64,000 bases of DNA from Isoetes taiwanensis (Eukaryota; Streptophyta; Lycopodiopsida; Isoetales; Isoetaceae). The notes beneath the pieces were generated by a model that did not search any database, had not been told where the DNA came from, and worked only from the letters and a program-made list of their open reading frames with translations. Shown here piece by piece: positions 22,013-35,611 of this stretch. The number at the start of each line of letters is the position of its first letter. The stretch's first letter is position 1. Made by a program: the position numbers and the translations under genes. Location: NCBI GenBank assembly GCA_021234155.1, contig JAJEKV010000298.1:248001-312000 (forward strand). The letters are read 5' to 3'.

Positions 22013-23084
22013 AGAATAGAAATATGATGTTTATAAACAGATGAAGGAGATTAGGACATCACTCTTTGCAGACAAAGATAATCAGGAACTTCAAAAACAG
22101 GAGCTAGAGTTGGAGAATAGAGTCAAACACATTGAGGAAGAGGAGGCCAAATCTCTGGCAATCAAGACCAGATGCAAACATATAAATTCAATGGACAAAG
22201 GAAGCTCAGCATATTTCTTTAGGGCAGCTAAGAACAAGATATGCAACAATGGTATTACAAAGGTCAAAATTTCACAGTGTGGTACATGTGGATATGCAAC
22301 AATGGTACTACAAAGGTCAAAACTTCAATGTGGTACTATAATTGACAAACGTAGGACATTGAAGGGTACTTCCACATGGAATACTCAACTATTTTTGACA
22401 AATACCAAGACAAGAGGATACACTCGTAACTTCTTCAAGGATATCCCCCAGCCTATCCAACCGATCAAGGAAGATGATCTTCTTTGCAATACCATCACAA
22501 AGAGAAAACTGGGACACTATTAAATCTCCGGGCAATAGAGAAGAGCCCGACCGGATGGATTCCTCCTCCAGAGTTCTACACTAAATTTTGGGAGATTATG
22601 ACGATGACCTTACTCTTTTTGTCCAAGGGGCATGGAAAGTTAATAAACCTGCTCCCCGCCATCAATGGCACATTGCTTTAATTCCTAAAGTGGAAAATCC
22701 AAGCTTTTAGGAGACTGGAGGCCAATTTCACTAACAAATACATCCTATAAGATCTTGGCCAAAATCTTGGCAAATAGACTATGCCCCTTCTCAAAAAGTA
22801 ATAAACCCTTGCCAATCGCTTTCCTCCCAACCAAGCATTTTGGACAATTAACTTGGGGCCTCAAGGGGAAACCGAACGACTCTCAAATCAAGGATGTATG
22901 TTGCTCAAACTTGATTTCAAACGCGCCTATGATACAATTAGTCGGGTAATTCCTTCAAAAGGCCATGAATCACATAGGCTTTTTCTAGAGAGAATATACA
23001 GAAAGTCCGGAGTTTTAATGCTACTACCGCCTCCAAAGATACTCATAAATGGAACCCCTACCAAACTTTTCAATGCAAGAGGGG
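22013..23084 (+). pseudogene. LINE reverse transcriptase, N-terminal part (unit 1)
   Basis: Resumes ORF2 after the foldback insertion: the helix ELQKQELELENRVKHIEEEE (frame from 22041), then the RT entry region in broken frames, including KLDFKRAYDTIS (frame from 22853). It is cut at the unit boundary before the catalytic YADD motif. From about 22270 onward it differs from unit 3 mostly at CAG/CTG sites. Confidence 0.7.
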
Positions 23085-23443
23085 AAAAACCGGGCAGAGG
23101 GTGTTGGAAGGGCTAGCAAAGCGATCCACATGATGAGGTCCCCAACGCCATCCAAGAGGCAAAAAATCAAGGAGACAGAGAAAATTCGCCAAAGGCCCTG
23201 GATCTTGGAAAGATAATCAGCCCACTTATTCTCCAAGCGTGGAACCCAAAACCGGATCCAATCAATATGGTGCCGATAGCAAAAAATTAGTACTTCCAAC
23301 AAAGAAAAAAATGAAGAACGTGAGATCGCGAACCGCCATTCCGCAATAAAAGAACACATTTCGATTGTCCCCACGAAGCTATCACCCGTGAGTTAGTTAG
23401 CAACCCAGACACACCGCCGCAGATCCGGAAAAGAGCAAAAAGT

Positions 23444-24869
23444 TCACGCCAAGTGGATGATTGAGGCGGCATCCGCCGAGAAGTCCCTAAAAAGAAAGAA
23501 GTTCGTAACCCGGGACGTGGAAAGCCAACCACCCCATCCCTCATCACGGGCATCAAAACCCAAGGTAGACTCGACTACGTAGGCGGCCACAAAGGGGCTC
23601 ACGAACCGATAAATCGGTTTGCCAAAGCCGGACCTCCCGCTTTGCAAGGGGAGATAGTAGAAGGGGGTATCCCAAAGGTCGGCCAGACGCAGATCAGCGA
23701 TGAAGGCCACAAGATAAGGCAAAGACAAAGATGACCCAAGACCAAGCGTAGGGGATTGATAAAGCCAAGGAAACGGGCAATCAAAGCGAGGAGTGACATT
23801 TTGGGAAGATAACAGAAGAAGAGCACGCAGAGACGTAACCCGTTCCTTCTTAGCCCGAGAAATAACGAAAGAAACCCTCATGAGCATCCACTATGAAACC
23901 TAAGAAGATTGCAGCGATGGGAGAGACGAAAACTAACACTTCTTCCAAGCTAGGAGAAAACCGCCCGCCGAAGTCCGAAATGACGCTAACCGCAGAAACT
24001 CGGACGGATCGCACAAGAATAGAATATCATCAACGTAGGGTAGGCAACGGATGCCCTGACCTCGCCAAAACCGAACTATCTGTCTGACTAATTTGGTAAA
24101 GACAAAGGGGGCTGAAGCTAGACCAAAGGGGAGGACATTAAAGACATAGAACTGACCATCAAGACCAAAACCCAAGAAAGCGATGAGGAGGCCGATCGCG
24201 GACATGGTGATAGCCGGATTTGAGGTCGACAAAGAAAGAGAAAGTCGCTGGGCAAACTCAAATGTGACAATAGTTCGAGGGACTCATACCGAAGGGGAGG
24301 GGATAGTCAAGAAGGAGTTCGGAGAAGCGCATCCAAGATGAGACTAAATTTGTTTAGGCCTTTGGGGACGACCCCAAGGGGAAACGTAAGAAAGGACGAG
24401 AGGAGATCGGGAAGCGGCACCTGGGCGCAAGAGATCGGCTATAGCAGAGTGAGCAAAGTCTAGGTGGGCAGACACGGACGAGTGGTTTGAGGCGGCGAAA
24501 GCAACAGACGGACACGTGGATGACCAAGGAAGGCGATAACCAAATCAGATCCAACTCAACACATTTGTGAGGAGCAAATGGATTGCCAAAAAGGAAGGGA
24601 CGATGGAGGCGGTCCAGACTATAGCAGCCAGAGGCCAAACCATCCCGGGGGAGGGTCGATGCCAAGATGAGGGATGACCATGTGAACGGAGCACATTCAA
24701 AAGAGGCCACAAACCGTGGTAAACAACCTAGCAACAAATGGAAAACATCAAACCAAGTAGGCAATGGGATCCATGTAGCACCATGCAAGTTTATAACCCT
24801 CAAGACGCCGAAGTTAAACCAACACAAGCTCAAACCTAAAACCCCGCACAAAATATAACCCACATGCAA
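23444..24869 (-). pseudogene. DIRS RT and RNase H (unit 2)
   Basis: Best view of the DIRS reverse transcriptase. The frame 24232-23933 carries LGFGLDGQFYVFNVLPFGLA, then SAPFVFTKLVRQ and the catalytic CLPYVDDILFL, in normal order and spacing for DIRS/PAT elements. The RT entry motif lies at the end of the frame 24869-24354. RNase H follows at 23887-23444 with LGFDARDEGWGGWL, and ENKWADYLSKI lies further on in the frame 23374-23024. Frames still shift between these blocks. Confidence 0.8.
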
Positions 24870-25049
24870 CCTTTAACCCGTGGAGAAAAAAAAATTCCAC
24901 CTAATACTAGAAAAACTTTCGAGGCAAGCACAATACATACTTAAACAACATTTCAAACCCATGCCCCACACTGTGGAAGGTACCGCCCCAATTCATCCAA
25001 CACCACCCCAACAATGATCCGACTATCACCTAACACGCTGTAACCATAA

Positions 25050-25700
25050 AATAATGGTAACCAACAAACTCAAACCTAAGAACAACAAACGTGAGCTAAC
25101 AAAGAATGGGACGAGCCAACAACATTCAATGAATACCATACATAATAGTGTTGCTTTAACCTCCAAACCAGAAAAATCGGGGAACATGAATCATGGACCG
25201 GTCGAGGAAAAAATGGAGTCGGGCCGGCACCAAAGGACCCGGGTGGAATCAAAAGTGGCGAGGAGTGCTAGGAGATCCCCAGATTAGCGCCGAAAGCATG
25301 GCAAGTTTCAATAATGATGGCCAAGACGACACCAAAAAGTACAAAAAGGACGAGAACCGGATCTAGATGAAGAGAACCGGACGGAGGCGCAAGCAGAGAA
25401 GGAAGAGCCGTGGAGGGAGCAGAGGGTTTTGAAGCAGAGGGGCCGATCACGGTGCATTTGCCGAAGCTAGCTTCAACTTCACGGAATCATCGCCAGATAA
25501 AGCGGCCCGCATGGTCATCAAAATCCAAGGCGACATCATAGCCTTCAGCGATCAGCAATAATCAAAAACTTCATCCTCCGCAGAAAGTGGCAGCCTTTAC
25601 CTTCCTCAATAATCAAGAATCCCATCGCACCCGAGGGGACAAAGTCACAAACGGCATGAAGCTCCCTAATCTTGACTCCGGGCACAAAGGAACTCATATT
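25050..25700 (-). pseudogene. DIRS gag (unit 2, frameshifted)
   Basis: The Met-Ser-Ser-Phe-Val-Pro start is at about 25697, but the following frame is broken within 100 bp by indels. The Ser/Pro-rich linker and the region of the zinc knuckle (about 25310-25400) are recognisable at DNA level by comparison with unit 1. Confidence 0.6.
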
Positions 25701-26449
25701 GGTGGTGCGGCGATTCCCTCTTAAAGTTGGGGAACGATCGAGACGCCTCGCTTCAACCTCCCGGCGGCACTTCAATCCGCCATGCACGTAAGGCCGGCGG
25801 GCGGTGAAGATCAAGGCTCAGACTGCGCTATCCGTATCGGAGGGTCCGCGAAGCAACCGAGGCACCATATCCAAAGATGGAGAAGGAATGGATGGGCCCG
25901 CTGGCCGGCAAGGAATGGTTAAGCCCCTATAGAAGGACCTCATTGGCGTAGAGAAAAACTGGGGGCGGAACTGGGGCAAAAGAAACAGAAGAGACAACCC
26001 GAGATGGACCGGCCGAACCCAAGTGAGAAGTCATGCTCGGCATCCGGACAGAGGGATCGCGAGGCATGGCGGTGTTCACCGTGTAGCCAGAGGAGTGTAT
26101 GGAGGGCACCTCGTGCAATAGAAATCGCACGGCGCGGCACGCCGGACAAAGCGGGTAGAAGGGGCGGTACCGATAGCAACCCGCCACCGGCTTGCGTCAG
26201 AAGAAGCCCGAGATGTGCCGGGAGAGCTCGACCGCCATGTCAGAAAAAAGTCTAGTAACAGCAAGTCGCACGCATTAGAACGAGACAAACAACAAACGAT
26301 AAAAGACATACAACGCATGGGGAGAGAAAAATAAAAAGGATGGACTATGCACGGAACCACAACAACACAAACGTAGATATCGCCACAACACACCGGGGAA
26401 AGACAACTAATGACCACGCAGACAAAAACCTTAGCAAATTTCTAGAAAA

Positions 26450-27090
26450 ATGCAAGGGAAAATATAGTGAGGTGACCCTAGACGATATGAAAGATCCAAA
26501 AGGTGATAATCTGGGAAACAATGACCATAAAACCGAAAATATGCAGCAAAATACCAAATTTATAGAGCAAAAATAAAATAACCATAGGGACGTTATAACC
26601 AATCATATGCCCAAGGAGAGAGCAAACTAAAGGTGAAAGCAATCATATGAAGAGATCCTAAAGGTGATGCTGGGGAAACAATGACCATAAAACCGGACAT
26701 ATGCAAGCAAACTATCAAATTTATAGAGCAAAAATTAAAATAACCATGGGGTTGTTATAACCAATCATATGCCCAAGGAGAGAGCAAACTAAAGGTGAAA
26801 GCAATCATATGACGATCCTAAAAAGTGATACTAGGAAACAATGACCATAAACTGGAAATATGCAAGCAAAATACCAAATTTATAGAGCAAAAATAAAAAC
26901 AACCATGGGGTCGTTATAACCAATCATATGCCCAAGGAGAGAAAACTAAAGGTGAAAGCAATCATATGAAAGATCCTAAAGGTGATACTAATGACCATAA
27001 AACCGGAAATATGCAAGCACAAAATACCAAATTTATAGAGCAAAAATAAAATAATCATGGGGTCGCTATAACCAATCATATGCCCAAGAG
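26450..27090 (-). repeat. Tandem repeat in the DIRS leader (unit 2)
   Basis: Counterpart of the four-copy 160-bp array in unit 1: CAATCATATGCCCAAG at about 26602, 26761, 26920 and 27074. Confidence 0.75.
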
Positions 27091-28885
27091 AGAGCAAACT
27101 AGAGCCCATATAACAAAAAAAAACGGACGACTACTACCGGAACAAACATCATAAAGAACCCCAGGAACAAGGGGTAATCACAAAATCATAGAGCTATCCA
27201 ACGAACCTTGAAACGGAAAAAAAAACTCAAAACAAACTTGAGAGAAGAGGAGAAGATAGTGAACTTGAGAGAAGAGGGAGAAGATAGGCAACGTCCAACG
27301 ACAAAGAGGAGCTAACGCCAGAGAACCCGGTCCGGCATCCCCAAAAAGCGGGGATCGAACCCGGTATCCCCCCATTAAAAGAAGGCTGAGGCTGGCGGGC
27401 GATGGCGGCGGCCGAAACAATAAAAACGTAAACCCTAAAAACAAACAAAAAGGGGGTAAACCGAGGTGGTGATCGAGCTATAAAGCTTGGCCGAAAGAAC
27501 AGAGGTAGAGAATCCACGATAATAGAAAAAGAGAACAGACCTACTCATTGAAGAAAATTTATCTTGAAGAATCTACTGAAGGAGAAAAAAACGCAACCGC
27601 CTATCTATGGTACACCTGAAGAAATTGGATTAAATCTCACGACTAGCACTTAGAACCAGCCTGATCGGACTGTGCCGATCCGGGCTCGATGCCCCACCGC
27701 CAATCAATCTGGCAGACGGCAAACCGGGCGGAGATCTTGCTCAAAGGGGTGTCAGGCTTATCAAACCAAAGGGATTTACCAAAAACAAAGCCCAAATAAT
27801 CGAACCAACAAACAATGATAGGGATAATCGCCGCAATGATAGGAAAAAGGAGGGCTTAACGGAAGGATCTCGGTGAAGCCATAACGCCCCGTCGATGTTG
27901 TCCGACAATCGAAAAAATCGGTTGATGCCCCACCGCTAATCGATCCGGCAGACAAGCAAAACCGGGGCAAGTTTGCCTAAGCTGCCGAGGGGTGATCAAA
28001 CCAACAAAAACAACCGAGGAAACCGATCAAACCAACAAAACAACTGCATTAAACCAAGAATAAACCGGACAGAGAAAGAAACCACATAATGTAAAACGTG
28101 TTCAATGCATAAAACCAGATAAAGCACCACGAGACTAACCAAGACCGGCTGCCGAACTCACTTACTCGCAAAGATCCACAGAGCGCGGCACATGGATTCA
28201 AGCAAAGGGGAGATTAAACCCAGAAAGAAAAAATAAGACTTACCTTAGAGGATGCAAAGAACCGGACGTGGAAAGGTGTAGGGATGAAGAGCGATCGGGG
28301 CGACCACCACAAGCTCGCCTTGGTGTGGATGAAGCTTGTCTTGGTGTGGATGGCTCGGCCGGCGTGGGCGTGGAAGCTTTAGGTAGAGGTGCAAGCTTGA
28401 CCAAAGCAAAGCCAAGAGAACGCCGTGTGGCCAATAATGTGAAAACTGATCTATAAGTAGGGCGACAGGAGATGGGCCCCCATCCAGAATGACAGTTCTA
28501 TTGCTATCGCAATAGAATGTGGCATAAGCTGCATATAAAAACAATCTCAACCGTGATTGTTTGACGAGATGTAGATCTCCAGGAACTATTCACTCATCTA
28601 GATGCATCCAAAATCGTCCAAAAGGCATATCTTGTGGACTATACTAATTCCTCACCCCACCTAGGGCTTGCCCTTCAAGAATGAAATAGCAGTAACCAGT
28701 AGTATGATTAACTAATTCTCCCTAAAAACCATTTTGGATTTATCCATTTAGATGTAGCTCGATCTGCTGCAAACGACTTTATTCAAGTCGTCCGCTTCAA
28801 ATGAACTGCATGCAAATTCAAATTCTCGATTTGGGTACATGCAAATCAGATCAAAATCTAGAACCCAAAACTAGAAAAGGTTGGC

Positions 28886-29669
28886 ATGTCCATAAAAAAA
28901 ATAGGCCTTTAATTTCTATTGTTAGCCCGGAAAAGCATTTCTCTTTACGGCAAAATGAATCGGAGGGCAGTATCTTCTTGCACAACGTCCAGAAAGTCTG
29001 AACAGGATGAATTTTCTAATTTAAATGCGGATCTCAGTGCAGATGTGTAAAAAAAGAGCTCGGGAATTTTAGAACTGGAACCCCTTTTACAGATTTTGAA
29101 ATTGAAACAGCAGATGGGAGCATTATTCAGGCAAATAGAGTCGTATTGGTGAACAGATCCCTGTTTTTGCAGCAATGCTTCATCAGGAAATGGAAGAGAA
29201 AAATTAGGAAGAATGAAGCTGTTAGACGAAGACCCAATATCGGTGAAATCGTTTATATCTTTTCTGTATAAAGGAAAGATTTGCATGCAAGAAATGGAGC
29301 AGAATTGCAAGTCCCTTTTTGAAGCTTTGCTAACAAACACGGTGTTCAATTAATGAAGAGTGCATGCGAGGGATTTCTTTTTCCTGTAAGATAAATGATG
29401 ATAACGTCTTAGAATTGCTGAGCTTGCCAATGCAGCGAATGCAGACTGCTTGAAAAAGAATTTGCCTTACAGTACTTTTGCAGTGCAAACTCAAGAGGAT
29501 CATGGAGAAACCACATTTTAACGAGCTAAAAGAGACTGATCCTAATTTTGTCATCAACATCTTCACCAGATTTTGACAAGGCCAGACATCACTATTGGAA
29601 TTCCCTATGATGTTCGGAAGATCAAATCTTTTTGGGTCGCAACCATTCAAGCATGTCATTCTGGACTAG
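28886..29669 (+). pseudogene. BTB/POZ protein copy (unit 2, many indels)
   Basis: Aligns along its whole length with the intact copy at 13858-14637 but has single-base gains and losses, many in homopolymers (for example an extended A run after the start codon and AAAAAG for AAAG). One change turns the GTAGAA of unit 1 into GTGTAAAA near 29046. No long frame survives. Since other regions of unit 2 show the same error style, real pseudogenisation and poor consensus cannot be separated here. Confidence 0.75.
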
Positions 29670-30265
29670 GTACAAGCCATCTTCATTTTATGTTTTAATC
29701 TGTGAATCTGGTTTTATTCCAATCGAGGATTAAAACTGTATTCATTATTATAGAATTGTTCTTGTTCTTCTACTGATGTTTACTTTGTTGATTATTTTCT
29801 ACGTTCAGTATGACACGCCTCGTTTCCAAAAGTATCTCAAGGTACAAATTCTATATGCTGTGAAACAGGTTACTAAACACATTCTAACAGTTTCTAAGTC
29901 CATAAGTTTCTTGTGGGTTGCAGAACGCACTCCTTTTCAATTAGAATGGGCTTGTTTCTGCTGGTCAAAGGAAAATGGCTTAAAAGATCAAAGCAGAATT
30001 TTGACTTTGAGCACTCTGGTTCTTGCCTTATGCAAGAACATATTGTCGTGATGGCTGTCATTACTCATTTTATTTTTGGGATCTAGACCCCTCACTCGAC
30101 CATGATCAATTTTATAATCCTTTACTTATTGGTAGTATTGATACTGTTTTCATTCATCTCTCAATGCTAAAACTGCATCATGCTCGAGAACACCGCAGAC
30201 GCATCAAGGATCACTTATCATACTGTTGTATGCTATACAATAATATACATGGATGACTCTCAAAA

Positions 30266-31750
30266 CTACAATCTAAATTTTGAAAGAGCCGCATCACGAA
30301 TAGAAATTAAATTTCGTTGGATCTCTCGTGCAATATACCTTCTACCAATCCTACAGGTAGCCAAAAGTTTTGGTTGCACATCAACTACATAGGACAAACA
30401 TGTTTTGTGTTTTTGTAAATGTTGCATCCATCTTCGGCTGCAAAACAAAATCAAAGCAGCAATTACCAACCAGAAATGCCTCGAGGTAAAAAAAAATAAT
30501 CAAATAACCTATTAATAATAAGTTGATAGCCAGAAATGCATTAATAAGCTGATAGCCAGAAATGCATTATAGCAGAAGGAATTGGGTTACAAGATCTGTA
30601 GTTGAGATGCTTGCTGAAAGGGATAGTTGCTTGTTTGGGAGACACCCAAGAAATTGGGTGAGAGAGAGATTATGTAGCTGCAATTGGTAATTTTATTCTG
30701 TGGACTATGAAGAATAGCTCTTTAGTTATAGTTTCCTCGTTGCTCATGTTATAGTGGATGGAAAGCTTAGTAGAGCTCCCAAACTTCCCACTATGTCTCT
30801 CCTTCACCAAACAAATCAATTATTTTATAGTGCATTCCCAGGGTAATGCTGAATATAGCTGGTAATTATCATGAGAGCCGTATTGCTACATGTAAAACCA
30901 AACTTTCTCCATGGCTTGCACTTCAAATGTATATCTAATCAAAGTATACTACTAATTATTATTGTGTACCTAATACATGCTGCAAATTCCTTATCATCAG
31001 TTAACAAAGGAAGAATGTTGTCACATTCTACATTCTCACTCTTAATGCGTTCAATAGAATTAGTCCCAAGGTCGTAGTCACCAAGAAGAAAGATTGGGAT
31101 GCTTAATCAGATTTGGCTAATTTTAATGCCAATCCAACTTATACTGTAATGGGATCCATGGCACCCCATTGCCATTCCAATGATGTTGCATAATATAGAT
31201 TGAAAAATGTTCCTTTGATTGTGACCTCTTTGCCTTAAAAACATACTATTGTTTTGGCAAAAGAAAACCTTAACATACCTGCTCCTGACGCCAAGACCCT
31301 GAATATTTCAAAATCCCCTTCCATCATCTCAAAGTTGATGGCACAATGTGTCTTATCATTTAATGCCTCTAGAGGAATCTTCATTACGTTTACAATTCCC
31401 TTTGCTCTCTAAACTTGATGCCAAGTGCAAGGTTAGCCTCTCAATCTAGTAACAATTTCCATCATAATAATGTTACTATGATTCCTAGGGTAAAAGAAAA
31501 GTTTAAAAGCACACCCGGAAGAAACGTTGCCCCATCCGCCTTCTTTTTCCAAAGATCCCGACACTCTGCCAAGGCTCCTAACAAAATTGGTGAGCTTCTC
31601 ATAACTGGCCAAAAGCTCCCCAAACGATTTGCGGAGGAGACTTAATCTTAATGCCAATTAACTTTCTTTAGGGGATTTATAGCGTCTACTTAGCGGTCAT
31701 CAACACCATGACTTCTGCAGATGACTTTCATTCATTGCTCTCTGCAAATT
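30266..31750 (-). pseudogene. SRPBCC gene copy (unit 2)
   Basis: Same exon layout as unit 1: last exon 30437-30266, middle exon about 31445-31279, upstream exon about 31730-31516. Splice sites are kept, but indels break the frames (for instance CTTTGGCTA is reduced to CTTTTGGCTA in the QPKLW region). The 5' end is again not found. Confidence 0.6.
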
Positions 31751-32037
31751 TTCCGAACATAAAGGAGCTTCATCAACATCACCTACTCTTCAGCAAGAAA
31801 GCTACAAGTTTTTGCTTCCCATCTACTTGATCAACATATCAATGCAGCTCTACCTTCTCACCTCATGTTTTTTGATGTTTCAAACTACTAGTGCTGGTCA
31901 TAACTGTTTGAATTAGTCTTGGACTAGAAACACTTGTTTTCTCCCCTTCATTAGTACGCTTTCTAATAAGCGAGACAATGTATAGTTTTTATTAATTATT
32001 GGAAAAATATCTCTTACTCAAAAAAAAAAAAAAGAAA

Positions 32038-32725
32038 AAGAATGCACATATGAAATCTACCACACACACCATAGCATCTGCGACGCAGATGCATCCTGCC
32101 ATATCTAGATAGTACATCGTCTAGAACCCCCCCACTGGTAGATTCAACGAAGGGAGAAACTACAAGCACATAGAATCCTCGAGCTATCCGGCTTTGGTTA
32201 ACACTCTTTACCACCGCCCCATACCAAAGGGTAAAATGCAGCCTCGCAATCTCCAAGGAATCCTTAGATAAGTTAATCCATCCATCTAGTAGTGTTGGCA
32301 TAAAATCACGTATATAGATAGCAAGATAATAATACAAGATAACACATGTATTCTCGCTAGCTATCAAACATCTTGCACATGACTCCATGTATTAGTAACA
32401 TGCATAAGTAGTATCAAGTAAAGTGATCATAAAGCAAGGACCCAGCGGACCGCAAGAATACACATATAGAATCCACCACACACACCATAGCATTTGCCCC
32501 CGATATGCACCCTTACATCTAGATAAAGCCGCCTAGACCCTCCCCCAACCGTGAATCCAATACAAGGAGAAACTACAAATACATAGAATCCTCGAGCATC
32601 TAAACCATTGGTTAACACTTACCATCGTCCCATACCAATGGGCAAAATGCAACCTCATCGGGTCCCCAAAGAACAGATTTAGATAAGCCAATCCACGCAT
32701 CTAGTAGTCTTTGGCATAAAACTCC
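32038..32725. repeat. Pair of ~270-bp direct repeats (unit 2)
   Basis: Counterpart of 16988-17673, with small indels. An A-run precedes the first copy here too. Confidence 0.7.
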
Positions 32726-32835
32726 CCTAAGACAGTACTTATCGTGACTCATGTAAGTATCAAAGATACAAGCATATATATAGATCCATCTTTGGATTTG
32801 TTGCTTTCACTAGACTATTGATATACACATGATAT

Positions 32836-33656
32836 TGTCCTATACCGATACCATCCATCTACCTCACCAACACTCTACAAGATTTTCGATATGGACAAGC
32901 ATAAGCTTATCCTTCCATAAGAATAAGTAGAGGCCGTTATTCAGTGGTAGAGATTGAACTGGCTGCACTTTCAGTAAAGAGCAAAGTAATATGGCTAAGG
33001 CTTCCCATCAGAGACATTACATGGAATCAAGGTAGTATGATCTCAATAGATGACCATCACACCACTGGACTTATTTAAGGAGGTCTTAATTCTTTATATG
33101 CTAAATGCTTAAGGTCCGCATCTAGCACAAATCTTTAGCATGGGCCCGTGATGATTAGTCCATCACCATAAGGCTTACCAAGATTAAGCCCCAAAATGCA
33201 CTGCAACTTTGCTTATGTCTAGTTCCTTATGCCAATTTCCTTCTCCTTGCCTCGAGTGCCTCTTTTCTTTTCATCTAAGGTATTCGCCTTTCGACTCCTT
33301 GTAACTTGCAACCACCGCTTAACTTGCACCCACTACCTCTTTATTATGGGCTCCGCCAACATGGCAATGCCATATAGCGGTTAATGGCAACATATCGACC
33401 GCTCGGGGGGTGTGCGGCAACCCGTGTCCATTTTTTATCGAATATTTACGCCTCCTATAGCGACTTGTTGGTGGCGTTCCGATATTTTGAGTGCTTACCT
33501 TTTCATTATTAAAATAACCTTAAAGGTTATTAATGCCTTTTGTATTACTTTATAGAGTAGAACATTAACCATAAACTACATAAGCCATGTAATGTCTATC
33601 ATTGTCTCAACCTTACAACCCCACATAGATTCTGGGAGTTCGAGGCCATATTTCAT
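32836..33656 (-). mobile_element. Ty3/gypsy LTR part (unit 2)
   Basis: Counterpart of 17788-18619, ending with the ATATTTCAT target sequence at 33648-33656, directly before the LINE. The left boundary is tentative. Confidence 0.45.
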
Positions 33657-34019
33657 ACTTCTTGTTATCCCTAGTCTAGGATCCGTTGGTGTCATGCGGT
33701 ACTCAACTAGAAGTATGCAATCATAATTATTTTAATGCCAAATTTAAAATACTGCTGAGGAGGATGAGAAACCAAGGTAAGCGTAGGTAAGTTTGAATAG
33801 ATGAACACGGTGAACATTAAGATCTTGGCGGATGGGGATGATCAAAGGAAATAATTAAAACGGGGACCATTGCTCATACAATGTGGGGGGCCTCAGCAAT
33901 AGTGGCCACGGGGACCCAAGGCGGGATGAACCGGCGGAGGTAATCAGGAATAGTACGGGCTATGTCACGCGAGAATGGGTTGCCTTTTTTTAAATAGGCT
34001 GACATGAAAAAATGCAACA

Positions 34020-35600
34020 TGAGATGATTGACACGATAAAGGACAATATCTAAGGGAAAGGGTGTCAGTGGATCTTAAAAACGGACCTTTTACCATAGGC
34101 AACCTGGATCATTCAGGCGGCGATGGGGAAAAAGAATCCAAACTTCGGTTCGCGGGGAGGAATCCCCAGGAACGCGGATGCAAAGCGAGAGTTAGTGCAA
34201 CCACCGGATCGAATCAATGAGAAACGAAAAGCTCGCTTAGACATGGGGAAAGAAGGATACACCTGAATTTAGAGGTATGTCTAAGCTAGCCCATTCTTAT
34301 ATTCTAAATAGATTAAAGGATCCGGAAAGCAAAGGTGTGATTGTTCGCCGACATGAGGAAGTCAACTTAACCTTTCTCGAAATGAGCTCCTTAAAATAGA
34401 TAAGCAGGTTGACATTGTGGGTATGTCTTGGCTGGAATTTCCTTTTTATAATGAGAATGTGGGAAAATGGATGAAAAACCGGTGACTAATAATCTGAAAA
34501 AACCATGCATGCACAAAGTTCAACCTTCTTGGAGACCCGGATACTTGGATCCCAAAGCTATCATGAATCCAGTTACCAAAGATAATTGGACACTTTGGTC
34601 AAAGATCCCGAGAAAAGAAAAAATAGGAATGGGAGTGCTGGGAGGGAAAGCTAAAAAAACAAAAACAAAGGGCTATTCAGCGAGGGAAAGTGAACAGGCC
34701 ACGACTTGAAAAGAAAAATCGGACAAGAATGGAAAAACCCGAAGGATCTGAAATTGGTCAACTGGGGTTCAAAGGTACTTGTAAGCCCACAAGGCCGGGA
34801 AGTGGATATTCAATCCATGTTTCCTATAAAGTCCAAGTGGCCAAGGCAAAATCCGGAAACCAAATACTTGCAACCCGGAAGGGCGGGGAGTTGACTCGAT
34901 CATAACAAGTGAACCTATAAGACCGGTTAATAAGAATTGGGATTCCAACCCCAAAGGCTTGTAACTCGGTGAAGGCCGAGGGGAACTTGTTGTGAAGCAG
35001 ATCAAAGAGACCTTCAAGTCCTTCTAGCCAAGAATTGGGAATGGATAAACTCAAAAGGGAAGACTAAAAGAAGATAAGGGTATCACTATCACACCAGCCC
35101 ATGTCTGGAGAAGAAATACAATAACCATTGAAGAACTGATGCGCCAACAATAAATGAATACCTGAGTCCTCGACTCGGATATTCTCATTGGTGGAACTCT
35201 GTACCTAAAGCGAGAGAGCCTCAAGAGGAATATCTCCCTTATGACACCAGCCAATTTGAACTTTAATGATCCACTGAAATGCATGATGTCTTGATGAAAC
35301 TAATAGAGGCTAAGAAAAAATGAGGGAGTTATCAAATCAAGAGTATAAATTCTTTACTAAGTCCCCGGTGGCTGCCGGATGGATGGCGGTGATATAGGGG
35401 GGACAGAGGAAATCAAATTCACAGAAGACAGCTACATTGAGGGATCATTTCCTGACAGCCTTGAGTCCCAAAGAGAACAGGAAACTCAGACATCATATGT
35501 CCCTTCTACAAGTAGGGAGGAAACAGAGGAGTTTTTCACTCCTCTTACAACTAAGAAGAAGTATCCTGTCCCCCTTGTCGAGGGGTTAGAGATTAGATAA
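34020..35600 (+). pseudogene. LINE ORF1 (unit 2, frameshifted)
   Basis: Broken into short frames. The C-terminal end (35379-35600) reads like the other copies up to TTKKK but then continues, because the stop codon TAG seen in units 1 and 3 is replaced by TAT through a local change after AAGAAG. That change sits at a stretch that reads TAGTGACAG in the other copies, again next to a CAG. Confidence 0.6.
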
Positions 35601-35611
35601 AATATCACACT

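Larger units (their letters stand above)
8048..23084. repeat. 15-kb tandem unit 1
   Basis: First of three direct copies: 5' part of the DIRS element, BTB gene, SRPBCC gene, gypsy LTR and 5' part of the LINE. The same landmarks recur every 15.03-15.10 kb (BTB start at 13858, 28886 and 43986). Unit 1 differs from the others in being continuous on its left with the rest of the DIRS element. Confidence 0.9.
18620..23084 (+). mobile_element. LINE, 5' part (unit 1)
   Basis: The 5' two thirds of a plant LINE: 5' UTR, ORF1 (18981-20520), endonuclease (20575-21480) and the start of the reverse transcriptase. A 533-bp foldback element sits at 21480-22012. The LINE stops at 23084, within the reverse transcriptase, where sequence from inside the DIRS element follows directly. 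The start is set by ATATTTCAT (18611-18619), the target duplication seen complete in unit 3. Confidence 0.8.
23085..28517 (-). mobile_element. DIRS/PAT-like element, 5' part (unit 2)
   Basis: Carries the 5' terminal repeat X (about 28372-28517), the leader with tandem repeats, gag, RT and part of RNase H. The tandem-duplication breakpoint removes the recombinase and the internal X+Y and terminal Y repeats, so this copy could not move by itself. Confidence 0.85.
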